A program made the translations under genes and the position numbers. Shown here one piece after another: positions 12,477-24,635 of a stretch of 64,000 bases of DNA (its first letter is position 1; every line of letters begins with the position of its first letter). Source of the DNA: Odontesthes bonariensis (lineage: Eukaryota > Chordata > Actinopteri > Atheriniformes > Atherinopsidae); NCBI RefSeq assembly GCF_027942865.1, contig NC_134509.1, positions 25,354,697 to 25,418,696 of the forward strand, read 5' to 3'. Below the pieces are notes generated by a model. That model worked only from the letters and a program-made list of their open reading frames with translations, was not told the origin of the DNA and made no database searches.

Positions 12477-15400
12477 ACTTTACACAAAGACAAGAAATGA
12501 TTAACATTAATAAAACTAAAACTACGATCTGCAGCAGCCACCACCCCCAATCTTTAAAACCAGCAGTGTGGAAAAGTGTGCGACGGATCCAGCTTTCCAG
12601 TTGGCTCAGCACTGAATAATGCAAGGTACCCACATTTCATTCCTCCAAAATGGAGATCTCCGGTACCACTCTCTGCCTTCACACCCATTATTCCACTTGG
12701 TTAGGCAAAAGACTCTTTAATGTATTTGTGCACAGGCACTGCTCTAACTCCCATGGGGCAAAGAAAACAGCAGCCTCTGCGAGACGATGGATGAGAAAAT
12801 AGATGATACACAGAAATAACTTGATATTTTTATAGCAAAGAAAAGATTCCTTGTACTTAATGATGGATTCCACCCCAAAGTTTAGTGGAATTAAATAAAA
12901 AATTGTAAGACTAAGAGTGGTTATTGTGTGTTTAAAAAATAACAAGATGCAGCAAAGATTCAGATTTCAGAAACAGCTTCGATCCATCAAAAAAAAAAGC
13001 ATCTCCATTGTATTGCTGCATCTCTTAGTGATGATGAAACTGGATAACACCTGCTTTACCGTTACCTCTTTTCATTTGCCTTTTCTCAACCTTCACATGT
13101 TTCGCGGCTGTTTTTACACCCGCATCTCACCCCTGTTTGTCATCTCTCACACTCACAATTCCCTTTCGCTCTTTTCAACCATACATCCCTTGGCTTTGAG
13201 GTTCCAGCCCTTCCCTGTTGTTGCAGCTCCTGATGCTCTGCCCCACCCTTCCAGCTCCCCGACCCGCTCCCCACCCCACCCACCATGTTGCTTTCCAACA
13301 TTGCCATCCTTTTCTTTCCTTTCATCCTTTCCCCACTCTGTTTCTTCCTCTCAGGGCATGTCTCCCTCTTTTCAGAGTCACACCTCATGAATTATTTACT
13401 TGTGCTTCTCAGCAGGGTGCTTTGCTGCATTTCTTGACCAATTCAGTGGACAGACTGGTGGTGTTTCCTTCAGATACACAGGTAATCACAGATCACCTTA
13501 TTGGCATAGTCGCTTGCTGGTTCACTGCTGAGACCTGCAATTAAATGATCATTTGAACATAAAAAACCAAGGCAGGATTAACAAGCCAGGGAAGCGCTGA
13601 GTGTTAACGGTGTTCAAGGTTGAGTTCAAAAACAAAAGTGCATCGATTATGATCAAATGATTTTATGGATAATTCTGTTAGCAGGTATTTTCTTTTGTGA
13701 ATGGGGGATTTCGGCTGATACACGCAGCTGGAAAAAAGCTGCCTTATGTTGAAATAAAGCAAAAAATACAGAAAGCGCAGAGAAATGGGCCACGCCCAAC
13801 TCTGCTCTCCCAAGACCACATCACAATGACGGGCACATGCAGGTTTCCCTGCCAGCTGCATTTCTCTTTAAAAGCTTATGCCTTAAATCTTGGTGAAAAA
13901 ATATCAGTCCAATCTTCCTGAAATTTTAATCTAAAAGAACCCTTTTCTGAACCTGCTCATGGTTGTCAGATGTCAGTGGCGCTAGTTTTAATTAGCACAT
14001 CAAACCACCCCTCCATTTTTACTGCAAGTGTAACTGCTGGAGGGGACATAAAGTCCCAGCTTCTCCTGCTGTGCTTTAACCATGTGAACATGCGTAATAT
14101 CCTTTTATTTTAAATTACTGATGCACGTCAATGGTATAAGCAGATTTGAGCAGACTCAAATGTAAGCAGAGCTCTTGACATTATGATGACTAAAACAATA
14201 GTACAGATATTGCTGAAGGCTAGAAATGTTTTTTTTTCAGTTATCATTTCTTTATTGACAATTACTCCATCAAGATATACAGTGTTACATTATGGCCTTA
14301 TGGCAATAGGGATTTCAGGAATAAAACTGTACATAAAGGTGTTTCTTTTTCTTCGGTGAGAGCTCCTACAAACCTGTCTCTGTGGGAGAGCCACGCCCTG
14401 CTGCTTTCTGACAGAGCAGAACGGGGGATGGCAGGAGAGTCCTCCAGTTTCCACACACACACACACACGTTGAGGAACTGAGCCAATCATCACTGAGGTG
14501 TCAAGAAAGGATGAAACTGAACATGTGTGTCTCTTCTCGTCACTCACCCATTTCATTAACACAGTCAACTGGAACGGCTTCACATAACTACATCAAAGAC
14601 AAAGGGGTTGTTTAGCGAGGCTCTGACTTAAAAGTGGTTAGTATAGCAACTTGGGAGAGTTGAAATGATGAATACATAATCTCTTCAATTTGTTTATTAG
14701 GGCAGCATTGGGGAACTTCTGAGTGAATCAGTGGGAATCAGGGTGGGGCTTGAAGGGGACAAAATGAAAGTGAAAAATGATGATAAAGTGAGAAGGGTCA
14801 TTATCATTATCAGTTTTTCTTACACAAAGAAAATCCCATTGACATATAGATTGGGTAAATAAGACACACGATGAAATAAACTTCATATATACTGTGTTCA
14901 AAGCAAAAGTCAGGGTGAAAAAATTCCTTTTGGACTGTAAAACTGTGGATATTTATAGTGTAAGCACGTGATCCTGGTGGTATACAGCGCATTGTATTTT
15001 CCAAGCTTGCAAATGCAATTTGAGCACAACTGTAACAGTGCCACCTTAAAGTTGTACTAGTGTGCACAACTTGTTTAAGTTCTTCCAGTTATTTTTACAC
15101 AAATTGCTCCAATACAGGTGCAGTCCATTCTACTCAATGTCAGCAACGGTGAGCCGCCAACGGGAACAAAATGCTGTCTGTCTTTGCTGTATTTGCAGTG
15201 CAGTTAATATCACAAACCACGTCGACTGCTCCCTTCATGGAGGTGCAGAAAAACAGCAGAGTAGCCTATGTAACCTGCTGTATGAAGACAACCCTTATAG
15301 ATCTTAAATCAATAACCTTTGGCCTCACATGTGTTACAGCTCTGACCAGCTGGCATCTTTCCACATCACAGAAGGGAGTATACTTTCCCCTCTAATTAGC

Positions 15401-18400
15401 AGTTTTACAATGATCCTGTATTGTTCAGCACGCCTTGAGCAGCTGATGTTAAAATACCCTACACCCACCAACAAACCCCACCCCCACCTCTCCTTCACAT
15501 GGAGCAGTGTAGCCGCAGTGTTACACAACGCCCTGCTCGCTCTCTGCCCTCTGTCCCATCCTTCAGCATAGACCAGCTAAGTTATCGCTGTCATGATGTC
15601 CAGAATGAATGAGTGTCTGAGAGATGCTGCATGTTCAGCTTCACAGTAAGTTAGTTGGAATATGATTACAAATAAGCATCACCTAATACTATTGTACTCA
15701 TGATACAAACGATAAGGTGTTCATTTAAAAAAGATACTTGAAGCTTTGGTGAAATATGGCTTCGTTTTTATTTACTACTGACAGCATCCGTAAAATGAAA
15801 ACAGATGCCGCACTGACCCAAGACCTGCCCAGTCAGCAGTACACGGGTGTGTCTGACAACATGTTCACAGAAGGAGGAGGTGTGTTATTCCGTATAGGCA
15901 CAAATCCAACCTCAGCAGAATGCAAAGTGAACACCGGTGCTGCCTTCAACAGTTTCTGTCACTCTTGAGCTTCCTCTCTGGTACAAGTTGAATATACAAA
16001 AATGTTCATAACAAACTTTGAACTTTGCAGGATGTAACAGTTGGGATCATATATGTTCCTCACAAACCTAAACATTGACTTTTAGAAAAATGATTAACCA
16101 TAAAAAAACTGAAAAACTGTAAAAACTGTCTGTTTATTGGGTGGTTTGGAGAATCAATGAATGAGCTAAATTCTATTCCAGTATCTTCATTGTCCTTGGA
16201 TCAGTACTGGAGATTTTTGCTGCATGTTTTCCACCTTTCTTGCACCACATGCCTCTGTTGACAGTGCAAATAGTAACTTAAAACGGCCCCCAATGTGCTT
16301 TGCTTAGACATTTACTATTTGTCAATTTAAAGCTTCACTAATTATGCCATTGATTAATCAACATAGTAATATTAAGCCTTTTATTTAAGATGGGTGCCCT
16401 TATGTTAACATTCCACACATCAGGCTTTTTTTAATATTACTTTTGTGATTGAATAGTTTTCATGTTTAAGCTAATGTTAGCACAAAATAAGTTATATGTA
16501 AGTATTACAATAGCCTCCAGGAACTTATGATATAAGTAACCAGTGTTGCAAGAGGTTAATTTACCCTGAAACAAACTCTCTGAACATGTTCCTTTCTGTT
16601 TTGAAAGAATACATCATTTTGAGGACAGAGCTCACATTTAAACACACCCCTCTGTGTTCAAATGGTGATTGCATCAATTCAGCCAACCACTGCACTCATG
16701 GGGGAGGCTGATTGAACGTTTTAAGTTAATGAATTACAATTATCTGCTGTTATTGGTTACTCACTGCATTGTTTGTTGAATTACACGCAATGAGCACATC
16801 GAACTGTAATTTACAATTATCATAAAATCCAGCAAGATGCCGTTGTTAATATGTCATTAATTCAGCAATTACAGTTAGGAATTCCTTTCAGTTGGTAATT
16901 ATTTTACTTACTGGCCTTTTACAAAGCATTAGATTTTAAATGTATTTATTCAGTAGGAAAAAAGATTGCTCTAATGCTGTGGCTGGTTGAGACGCTCAAT
17001 GTGTGGGAACAAAGTGCCACCGTCTGGTACAAAAAGGTACATATCTACTAACAGATGAAAAAATCATGACTGTGGAATTACACCCTTTTCGCAAAAGAAA
17101 AGTTAGACATGCAGATTAATTTGTTAGTTGATTCGTCAACTGACAGAAAATTAATTTCATTGTCATTAACTGTTTTAGTTTTTTTTTCAAGCAAACATGT
17201 TGAACTGCTGAACTTGCTGGTTAAATTGTTTTTCATATTGAGTATTTGGTGCTTTTCTTCCTCATTAATGTGAACTTATTCAGTATCTTTGGGTTTGGAT
17301 AGTTGCTCAGATAAAACAAACATTTTTGTTTTCTTGGGAGCATAATGTAATACACTTTTTATCATCTAATGAGGAAAACAAATTAAGATCTGTTCAGCAT
17401 TATTCTATATGCTAGACAAATTGTTTAAAAATGTTAGACTACAAATGGGCTTTTATTCCACTTGAAATGTTTTTGGATCTGCAGCCAGAGAAATAACTGT
17501 GCAAAGTTAAACTAACATGATGGCCTTCATATACATGTAAATTCTTCCCACTGTCAACTGGATCCAGCATATCATTGTGCATTTAGTTTTCTAATAAACA
17601 GTGACTCTTACCCCTTGGCTTTTTACATGAATCTTTATATGGTCCTCTCTATATCAAGGGAAAAAAACACAATACATAATTAACTAAGATTGCTCTTTGT
17701 CCGGCTTTCTGTCCCATCATCCTAATTAACCATAGCAACATCCACCACTCAAATGCTTTTAAATGTTCCCAGGGTACACTCTGAGTTTGGTCAAATTGCA
17801 CCCTAGAGCATAGAATTAGCTTTAAAATGCCATTCACTTAGAAACACTACCCTCTTTGAGTATCTTTAAATGCCTTCAGCAAAAAGACACTTATGAAACT
17901 TGTTGCTGTTTTATATATAATTTGACTTGATGTAGGATGTGTTATGGATATAACTATGTGTCTACATTTTCTGTCTTTAAGCTGTTGCTCTTGTGAGGTG
18001 TTTATGTACTACATGTGTTCTAATGTTAGAACATGTTTCTTGTGTTTGGGCTGCTGTCTTGACCAGGACACACTGGAAGAAGAGACCTCGTTATTTGGGC
18101 TAGATTGAACAATAGAACATAATAAGTTGATTTTCTTTTTTTGTGTATGGAGGGCAGAGCGTGTGAAAATGCTCAAACTTTTCCAACCAAATTTTTAAAA
18201 CTTTTGAACCAAACCCAAGTTACATGACTGTGCTTTTATTATTTTAGTTTTAAATGGTATTTCTAAAAACTGTGGAGTCAGATGATGGAAGGAACAAGCA
18301 GCTGGGGATACTATAAACTTCCCAAAGTTTTAACTCAGGTTCATTAAAAGCATGTTTAAAGAGTTACATTTTCAACAAGTTTAACTATTATACGTGGTAA

Positions 18401-18474
18401 AAAATACATAGGGTCGATCTAATTACTGCTGTGGCCAATTAAACGTTTAGGTCATAAACTTTGATATGTATGGA

Positions 18475-19177
18475 CATGGGCGTCGCACCCGTGGGGGATG
18501 GGGGTGTTTCGACACCCCCACTTTTACAGCAAGATGATTTCACCTTTTTGAATTTTCAATGACCAAAATAAAGTTTTAACAAATCATAAAATGTTTTTTT
18601 TTAAGACTCTGTACCCTCTTTAGAATAATTCTATCCAGATTTGAGAAGTGTAAATATTGTAGTTTCCATACAGGATCTAGTTTAGTGTGATCAAAATGCA
18701 GTAAAATGGCCCTGTTCTGCATTTTCACAGATCAGAAAAAGGTTTCACAAATCCCAAACAAGGTTTTAATGAATCTATAGCCTCTTTAGAATAATTCCAT
18801 GCAGATTTGAGCAGTGTAACTATTGTAGTTTCCATACAGGATCTAGTTTAGTGTGATCAAAATGCAAAAAATGCAGTAAAATGGCCCTGTTCTGCATTTT
18901 CACAGATCAGAAAAAGGTTTCACAAATACCAAACAAGGTTTTAATGAATCTATAGCCTCATTAGAATAATTCCATGCAGATTTGAGCAGTGTAACTATTG
19001 TAGTTTCCATACAGGATCTAGTTTAGGGTGATCAAAACGCAGTGAAATGGCCCTTTATGCCCATCCATTTGATTTGCGAATCGGATGCCAACTTCAGCGT
19101 CGTGTCTATGGGCTTAATGTGGCGCTCATGTGCCACCCTGGAACACCCCCACATTTAAAATCACTGCTCCACCCCTG
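18475..19177. mobile_element. non-autonomous hAT element with internal tandem repeats
   Basis: A perfect 8-bp direct repeat TGTATGGA flanks the element (18,467-18,474 and 19,178-19,185), which is the hallmark hAT target duplication. The ends read CATGGGCGTC... and ...CTCCACCCCTG, so the terminal inverted repeats are CATGGGCGT/CAGGGGTGG. Both arms also carry a GGGGGTGTT(T)C block. The interior is an array of about 2.7 copies of a 166-175 bp unit ('tagaataatt' recurs at 18,621, 18,787 and 18,962). It has no transposase coding. It ends 184 bp upstream of the taf5 start codon. Confidence 0.85.
18605..19056. repeat. tandem repeat, unit about 166-175 bp, about 2.7 copies
   Basis: Highly similar units each contain 'agaataatt..a', 'gtagtttccatacaggatct', 'atggccctgttctgcatttt' and 'cacagatcagaaaaaggttt'. 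The copies differ by a 9-bp insertion (gcaaaaaat) in the second unit and scattered substitutions. The array is the core of the hAT-type element around it. Confidence 0.95.
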
Positions 19178-19199
19178 TGTATGGAGTGCTTTCTTCCTC

Positions 19200-19371
19200 T
19201 GTCAGAGACATTTCTCAAGCGTTATAGGCGGAAGTGAAGTAGGCGGGACTTCTGCTCCGTATAACATGACGCTGAACAGTAAGAACCAATCAGATGACCT
19301 GATATTGTGCCGTTGGAGTTTTCCGTTTTTCAACCTCGCACATGCGCATTTCATTCGGAAAATGGCGGCCG
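19200..19371 (+). promoter_or_regulatory. taf5: taf5 promoter (ETS, CCAAT, NRF1, YY1 sites)
   Basis: The interval is CpG-richer than the flanking DNA. It carries an ETS-like GCGGAAGTGA (19,228-19,237), a CCAAT box (19,286-19,290), an NRF1-like GCACATGCGCA (19,338-19,348) and a YY1-like AAAATGGCGGCC overlapping the start codon (19,360-19,371). There is no TATA box. This is the usual layout of a TATA-less housekeeping promoter. The factor assignments are inferred from motif matches only. Confidence 0.65.
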
Positions 19372-22300
19372 TACAAGGTAGTATGGTCGACGCGAAAGAC
19401 GAGATAGACATAAAATCAGAGCCACAAAGTGATGGCTTCGGAAATAGTAACGCAAACGACAGCAGAGTGGTTTCGACATCCCCTGGTTCCAGTACCGCGG
19501 CTGGAAGCGCCAAACCTGCGAGCGGAGCACCGGAGGACCAGCAGACGCTGTTGGCAGTCTTGCAGTTCCTCGCGAAGAACAAATTGACTGAGTCGGCTGA
19601 AATTTTGAGACGTGAAGCGGGATTGCCGGAAGATGCGCTAGATCCGAAGGGAACTGACTCTTCTGGATCAGGACCGGGAGGTGCTGCGGGCAGTGCGGAC
19701 GTAGATGGCGCGGATGCAAGTTCTCTACTCAGCCGGGTGACCGTCTCATCCTCCGCCGTAGCTCCGGCGCCAACCAAGGGTACAATTAGTTTTTATGCAG
19801 GAAACACCGACAACTACGAATAACAAATTAAGGAACTACGAATGAACGTGTTTATTAATTTCTACGAATTGTAGCTAGATATGAAAATGTAAATAGTCGT
19901 TCATTACAGTTGAAACTCAGAGTACTATTGTGTTAAGCGTTGTTTTGGAAGCTTAATACTTTTTATTGTCAGGTTTCTTGCATTTTTATTACCCGATGTA
20001 AATGTTCATGATTTACTTTTGGGGTTTCATTTACAAACTCCTGGTCTTATTGCTAATATATAAATTGTTTAAATGAAAAAAAATGTGTTTGAATATGTTT
20101 AACAATATCAATTAAAAAAAAAAGAATATCTAAAAATGACCAAAACGAATGTATTTGTGACAGAACAGTACTTCACACTGGGTTTCTTTCAGCAGCAGCT
20201 GGGGACGATCAGCCAGATGTGAGTGTAGTGCTGTCAGCCTACAGCCAGCAGGGAGACCCAATTCTGTACAAGGTTTACTACAGAGATCTAAAGAAGTTCA
20301 TAGAAACGGTTCTGGACTGTCACAGAGCAGAACTGTCTCAGGTCTTCTACCCGCTGTTTGTCCACATGTACCTGGAACTGGTGTACAACAATCATGAAAA
20401 TGAGGCTAAGACCTTTTTTGGAAAGTGAGTGTGTTTAACGTGCTTTACTCTCACATATGAACCCCAGGATTCATCCTGAACATCTCGATAACCTCATCTC
20501 ATGCGTTTCTCTCTCTGTCTCAGGTTCAGCGGGGACCAGGAGTGCTACTATGAAGATGATTTGCGTATTTTATCCAGCCTGACAAAGAAGGAGCACATGA
20601 GAGGCAATGAGACCCTGCTGGACTTCCGGACCAGCAAGTTTGTCCTGCGTATCTCCCGCGACTCATATCAGCTGCTCAAGAGGCACCTGCAGGAGCGTCA
20701 GAACAACCAGATTTGGAATATTATCCAAGAGCATCTCTACATTGACATCTTCGATGGCATGCCACGCAGCAAGAGCCAGATCGATGCCATGTCTGGCAGC
20801 TTGGCAGGAGAGGGAAAGCGTGAGGCCAATAAGGCTAAGGTTGGATAAATACTACACAGATATAACCTGATCTTAGTTTTCCATGTTGCCCTACAATCTA
20901 ATAACATCCCTGTTGAAACGATAACATGTCCTGTTGCCGATGTAGGTTTACTATGGACTTCTAAAGGAGCCCGAAATCGAGCTGCCTCTGGATGACGAGG
21001 ACGAGGAAGCAGAGAATGAGGAGGGCAAGCCAAAGAAGAAAAAGCCCAAAAAGGACAGCATGGGCTCCAAAAGCAAGAAGCAGGATCCAAATGCTCCTTC
21101 ACAGAATAGGTGGGGATTCCTCACACAACGATACACTGTGCGCCTCTGACTTTAGAGTTAGAGTTTTATATTCTCCATAAAATGATTTTGTAAAGCCACA
21201 ACCACATCATCCAGTTAGCTTCTGTATTCTGGTACCTTTGATTTACTTGCCAGTGGCTGATGATAGAGTGCTGTGATTTAGGATACCTCTGCCAGAACTA
21301 AAAGACTCAGACAAGCTGGACAAGATCATGTACATGAAGGAGGCCACCAAGAGAATCCGTCTGGGACCAGATAACCTCCCCTCCGTCTGCTTCTACTCTT
21401 TTCTCAATGCATATCAGGTAAGTGACCACAATGAGTTGCTGCTTGTTTGTGTTTACGCTTCACAGCGGTTGACAGATGGAAGAACCGATACCAGTGGGAA
21501 CTATACTAAACATTATTTCTCTTTAACCTCTGCAGGGTTTGACTGCAGTGGACTTCACTGACGACTCCAGCCTGATTGCCGGAGGCTTTGCTGACTCCAC
21601 AGTACGAGTGTGGAGCGTCACGCCGAAAAAGCTCCGCAAGGTCAAGTCTGCAGGAGGTACATTATATCACCGGGAGCAACGACATGTTTGATTATTGTTA
21701 GAAAAAATATTTGATCAAAAACCTCACTTGTTTTGCTTTGTATTTTTCCTCTTCAGACTTGAATCTGATTGACAAAGAGTCAGATGATGTGCTGGAGAGG
21801 ATCATGGACGAGAAGACGGCCAGTGAGTCAAAGATACTCTATGGACACAGCGGCCCAGTGTATGGTATCAGCTTCAGCCCCGACAGGTAGATTTGGACTT
21901 GAGCTCTAAACGGCAGCAGATTCTAACATTATGGTTTGGAACTTTTTCTGAGTTCCCTTTATTTTTTGTTTCCACTGTAAGTGTCAATAACAGATGGTTT
22001 TCGCCTTTCAGAAACTATCTGTTGTCAAGTTCTGAGGATGGCACAGTCAGGCTGTGGAGTCTCCAAACATTCACTTGTCTGGTGGGCTACAAAGGTCACA
22101 ATTACCCAGTGTGGGACACGCAGTTTTCCCCTTATGGATACTATTTTGTCTCCGGGGGACATGACCGGGTCGCTCGGTAAGAAACTGCAGCGCTCATTTA
22201 ATTAACACGTGAAATTGTAATTTTGTGAGGCAGTTCTCTGGACAACACCGGAAAGCTGAGTGTCAAAGCTCTTTACACAAATGTCTTTGTTTGTGTATTT

Positions 22301-24635
22301 TCCAACAGTCTGTGGGCAACAGATCACTACCAGCCGCTGCGGATATTTGCTGGGCACCTGGCTGATGTCACTTGTACTCGTTTCCACCCTAATTCCAATT
22401 ACTTGGCCACGGGCTCATCTGACCGCACCATCCGCCTCTGGGATGTACTCACTGGAAACTGTGTCCGCATCTTCACTGGTCATAAGGTCAGTATACCAGG
22501 GCAGCTCTGTGCATCCATTGTGACACTTTGGTCAGTGGGGTCATTTTTTTTTTTGTTTTGAGCTATGCTCTCCAAGTGTTTTCCCTTAAATGGACGTTGT
22601 AATCACATAAGAAGTAAAAAATCATTTCCACAGGAAGAGCCTGACATTTTTCAGACAATGTGGGGTATTGTGGATTCTCCATAGACTCTATTAACAAAGT
22701 AGTCACAGCCTCGGGTCTAAGAAATGTTGCAAATGTGGAAGTGCCTTAAACCGGCCTTCTCTATGTTGGTCAGCAGGGGACGACTCCTGAGATGCAAAGA
22801 GAAGTTTGTTCTCATTAAAGTTGGTGAACAAAAGAGACCTTACGTCTCACCTTACCTGTGACCTCAGTAAATATTTTCTAAGTGAGAGTTTATGGGCTCA
22901 ATTGCAAGTGTGAGATCTACTTTAATACAACATGAAGTTCATTTTAAAATTTCTGGCCACCAAAAATTTAAATTTTATGCTGCTACCTAAAAGGAGTGAG
23001 GAGTTTCCTTAAAGGGACACTGTGTAATATATTAAGTCATTTATTAGCTCAAATCAACATATTCATTTATAAATTAGTCCTCATTGGTGTAAAATTATCT
23101 CTGTCAACAATCTCACTTATCCTCATGAGCGAAGAATCACACTCCATAGAGCGGGCAAGCTCTATGGAGGCTGCCATGTCCTTCCGGTCTATGAAAAACG
23201 ACGAAGTGCCGAGAGGGACATAAAGCACTTCGAATCGCGTTTTCCCCAACGCCAGGCCTGCAAGCGGAAATGACGTCATTTTGACGTAACGTTTGCACGC
23301 AGGTATAAACAGAGCCAGTCTACGCCATTAGACATTCTCTGGTATAAACCAGCCTGAACGGCCTGCACTTTTATTCGCAATGGAAGACCATAGTTATGCC
23401 ACGCCACAGGAGAAGGGATCCTCGTTGCCAAAAAAGAGAATCTTGACACATACCGCCTGCCGTAGTTCAACAAGTTGACACGCACATTTGAAAACGCGAG
23501 GCGCTAGAGAGCAAATTCATTCGACTTTGCAAAATAAAATTGCACCACTAGATGGGGGAAGAAATGACAGTGTCCCTTTAAGTCTCACTCACACACAAGG
23601 CTTGCTTGTACCTTCCAGTTTCAAAAGACAAGGATAATGATGTCCAAATTCAAGATGTTCACAAACCCACAAGGGACACCAGGTGCTTGTGCCATTTGTG
23701 GTATAAAGCTTTTGGATCTTTCAGAAACTTAAGTCTGTGAGAAATGAACGGATAAGGCACTGTTAAAAAGTTTTAAATGAATATTTCTTCATGTCAGCCC
23801 CCAATAACACTCTGCTAATAGCCTGCAAAACAAATATGTCAGTTAGTGGAAAATGTGCTCAACAACAGACTTACAGTACATGCATGTGCATGATCAAGGC
23901 TGCTGCACACTAAAGTTGGGAAATCTCTAAAAATATAGGCTGAGATGAGCAAAATGTTATTCAGTCATCCATTTTCTATAACCGCTTAATCCAACTCAGG
24001 GTCCCTGGAGCCTTTCCAGCTGTTATTCAGTCATTTGGCTTTTTTAGTTTGTGCATAATTTCAGTTTTGTTGGGAGTCGAAGACAGTTGAGGTTCACATA
24101 AGCTGAACTGAATGTTGCAGACACCATACTGACGCAGTCTCTGTATCCTGTGTCCTCCAGGGTCCCATCCATACACTGGCTTTCTCTCCCAATGGGAAGT
24201 TTCTGGCCTCGGGAGCAACTGACAGCAGAGTTCTTCTGTGGGACATTGGTCATGGATTGATGATTGGAGAGCTCAAAGGCCACACAGATACCGTCTATTC
24301 CCTCAGGTTCAGCAGAGATGGAGAGATCCTCGCCTCAGGTGGGTGTTTAACGTCAACTGCAGTTACTAAAGCGAAGCAACAAAAGCCTGTATAGCCTAAA
24401 GCTTCATTGTTTTTTTTCAGGTTCCATGGACAACACCGTTCGCCTGTGGAATGCAACGAAAGCATTTGACGATTTAGAGACCGATGACTTCACAGCAGCT
24501 ACGGGACACGTCCATCTACAAGATAACTCCCAGGAGCTTCTGCTAGGCACTTACATGACTAAATCTACACCCGTCATTCATCTCCACTTCACACGGAGGA
24601 ATCTGCTTCTAGCTGCAGGAGCCTACAATCCATAA
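19362..24635 (+). CDS. taf5: TFIID subunit 5 (TAF5), 11 coding exons
   Basis: TAF5 is the scaffold subunit of the general transcription factor TFIID in the nucleus. Exons: 19362-19779, 20193-20424, 20524-20839, 20946-21109, 21282-21417, 21536-21656, 21757-21886, 22012-22176, 22309-22486, 24161-24338, 24421-24635. All junctions are GT-AG and phase-compatible, giving 750 residues (human is about 800). A Ser/Gly-rich N-terminus leads to a LisH motif (about residues 58-87). The TAF5 NTD2 domain follows (about 140-320; 'LSAYSQQGDPILYKVYYRDL'), then a charged Lys/Glu linker. The C-terminal WD40 propeller runs from about 420 to 735, with repeated GH..V...FSP....L.S.S.D.T.RLW units. The open frame extends upstream to 19,047, into transposon sequence. 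ATGGCGGCC at 19,362 is chosen because the family-like N-terminus begins there and it overlaps a YY1 site. Exon 2 has a repeated CAG acceptor. The donor after exon 3 (GTTGGA) is weak. Confidence 0.97.
23013..23577. mobile_element. TTAA-flanked non-autonomous DNA transposon in taf5 intron 9
   Basis: Terminal inverted repeats AGGGACACTGT (left) and ACAGTGTCCCT (right) are each bordered by TTAA (23,009-23,012 and 23,578-23,581). The 565-bp interior has no transposase. A TTAA duplication is characteristic of piggyBac and Kolobok superfamilies, and I cannot decide between them without a family search. It lies well inside the intron, away from both splice sites. Confidence 0.85.
23969..24020 (-). 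mobile_element. 52-bp retroposon 3' tail with 14-bp target duplication
   Basis: A perfect 14-bp repeat tgttattcagtcat (23,955-23,968 and 24,021-24,034) brackets 52 bp. On the minus strand this ends '...aagcggttatagaaaatgg', the well-known 3' end of fish L2-type LINEs and the SINEs that share their tail. It is therefore an extremely 5'-truncated retroposon insertion. It lies about 140 bp before taf5 exon 10. Confidence 0.8.

Larger units (their letters stand above)
1..18474. other. gene-poor stretch, no supportable gene
   Basis: No open reading frame here exceeds about 157 codons, and none resembles a protein I recognise. The longer ones lie in low-complexity or both-strand-open DNA. I could not chain any phase-compatible exons. 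The stretch holds the microsatellites, SINE-like and LINE-tail fragments listed separately, plus AT-rich blocks with many homeodomain-like TAAT/ATTA cores. Those blocks could be regulatory. A minus-strand AATAAA-like signal near 14,251 could mark a 3' UTR, but no matching coding exons were found upstream of it. It could also be an intron or flank of a gene whose exons lie outside the window. Confidence 0.6.

Noticed and set aside
12917-13390. 157-codon plus-strand open frame
   Set aside because: The second half is CT/CCC-rich low complexity (Pro/Ser/His runs), and open frames overlap on the other strand and in another plus frame. There is no family resemblance and no splice context.
14290-14583. 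97-codon minus-strand frame next to an AATAAA-like signal
   Set aside because: It includes a CA-repeat-derived stretch (VCVCV). No neighbouring exons could be joined, so I treat it as non-coding.
15756-15968. 70-codon plus-strand frame beginning MASFLFTTDSIRKMKTD
   Set aside because: It reads like protein at first sight, but there is no recognisable domain, no continuation by splicing and no repeat match. Kept out for lack of support.
19047-19361. N-terminal extension of the taf5 frame upstream of 19,362
   Set aside because: The upstream part is hAT sequence and promoter, with no similarity to TAF5. The YY1-associated ATGGCGGCC is the better start.
19202-19777. 191-codon minus-strand frame over taf5 exon 1
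   Set aside because: It is the reverse shadow of the GC-rich first coding exon of taf5, whose plus-strand product is clearly the real one.
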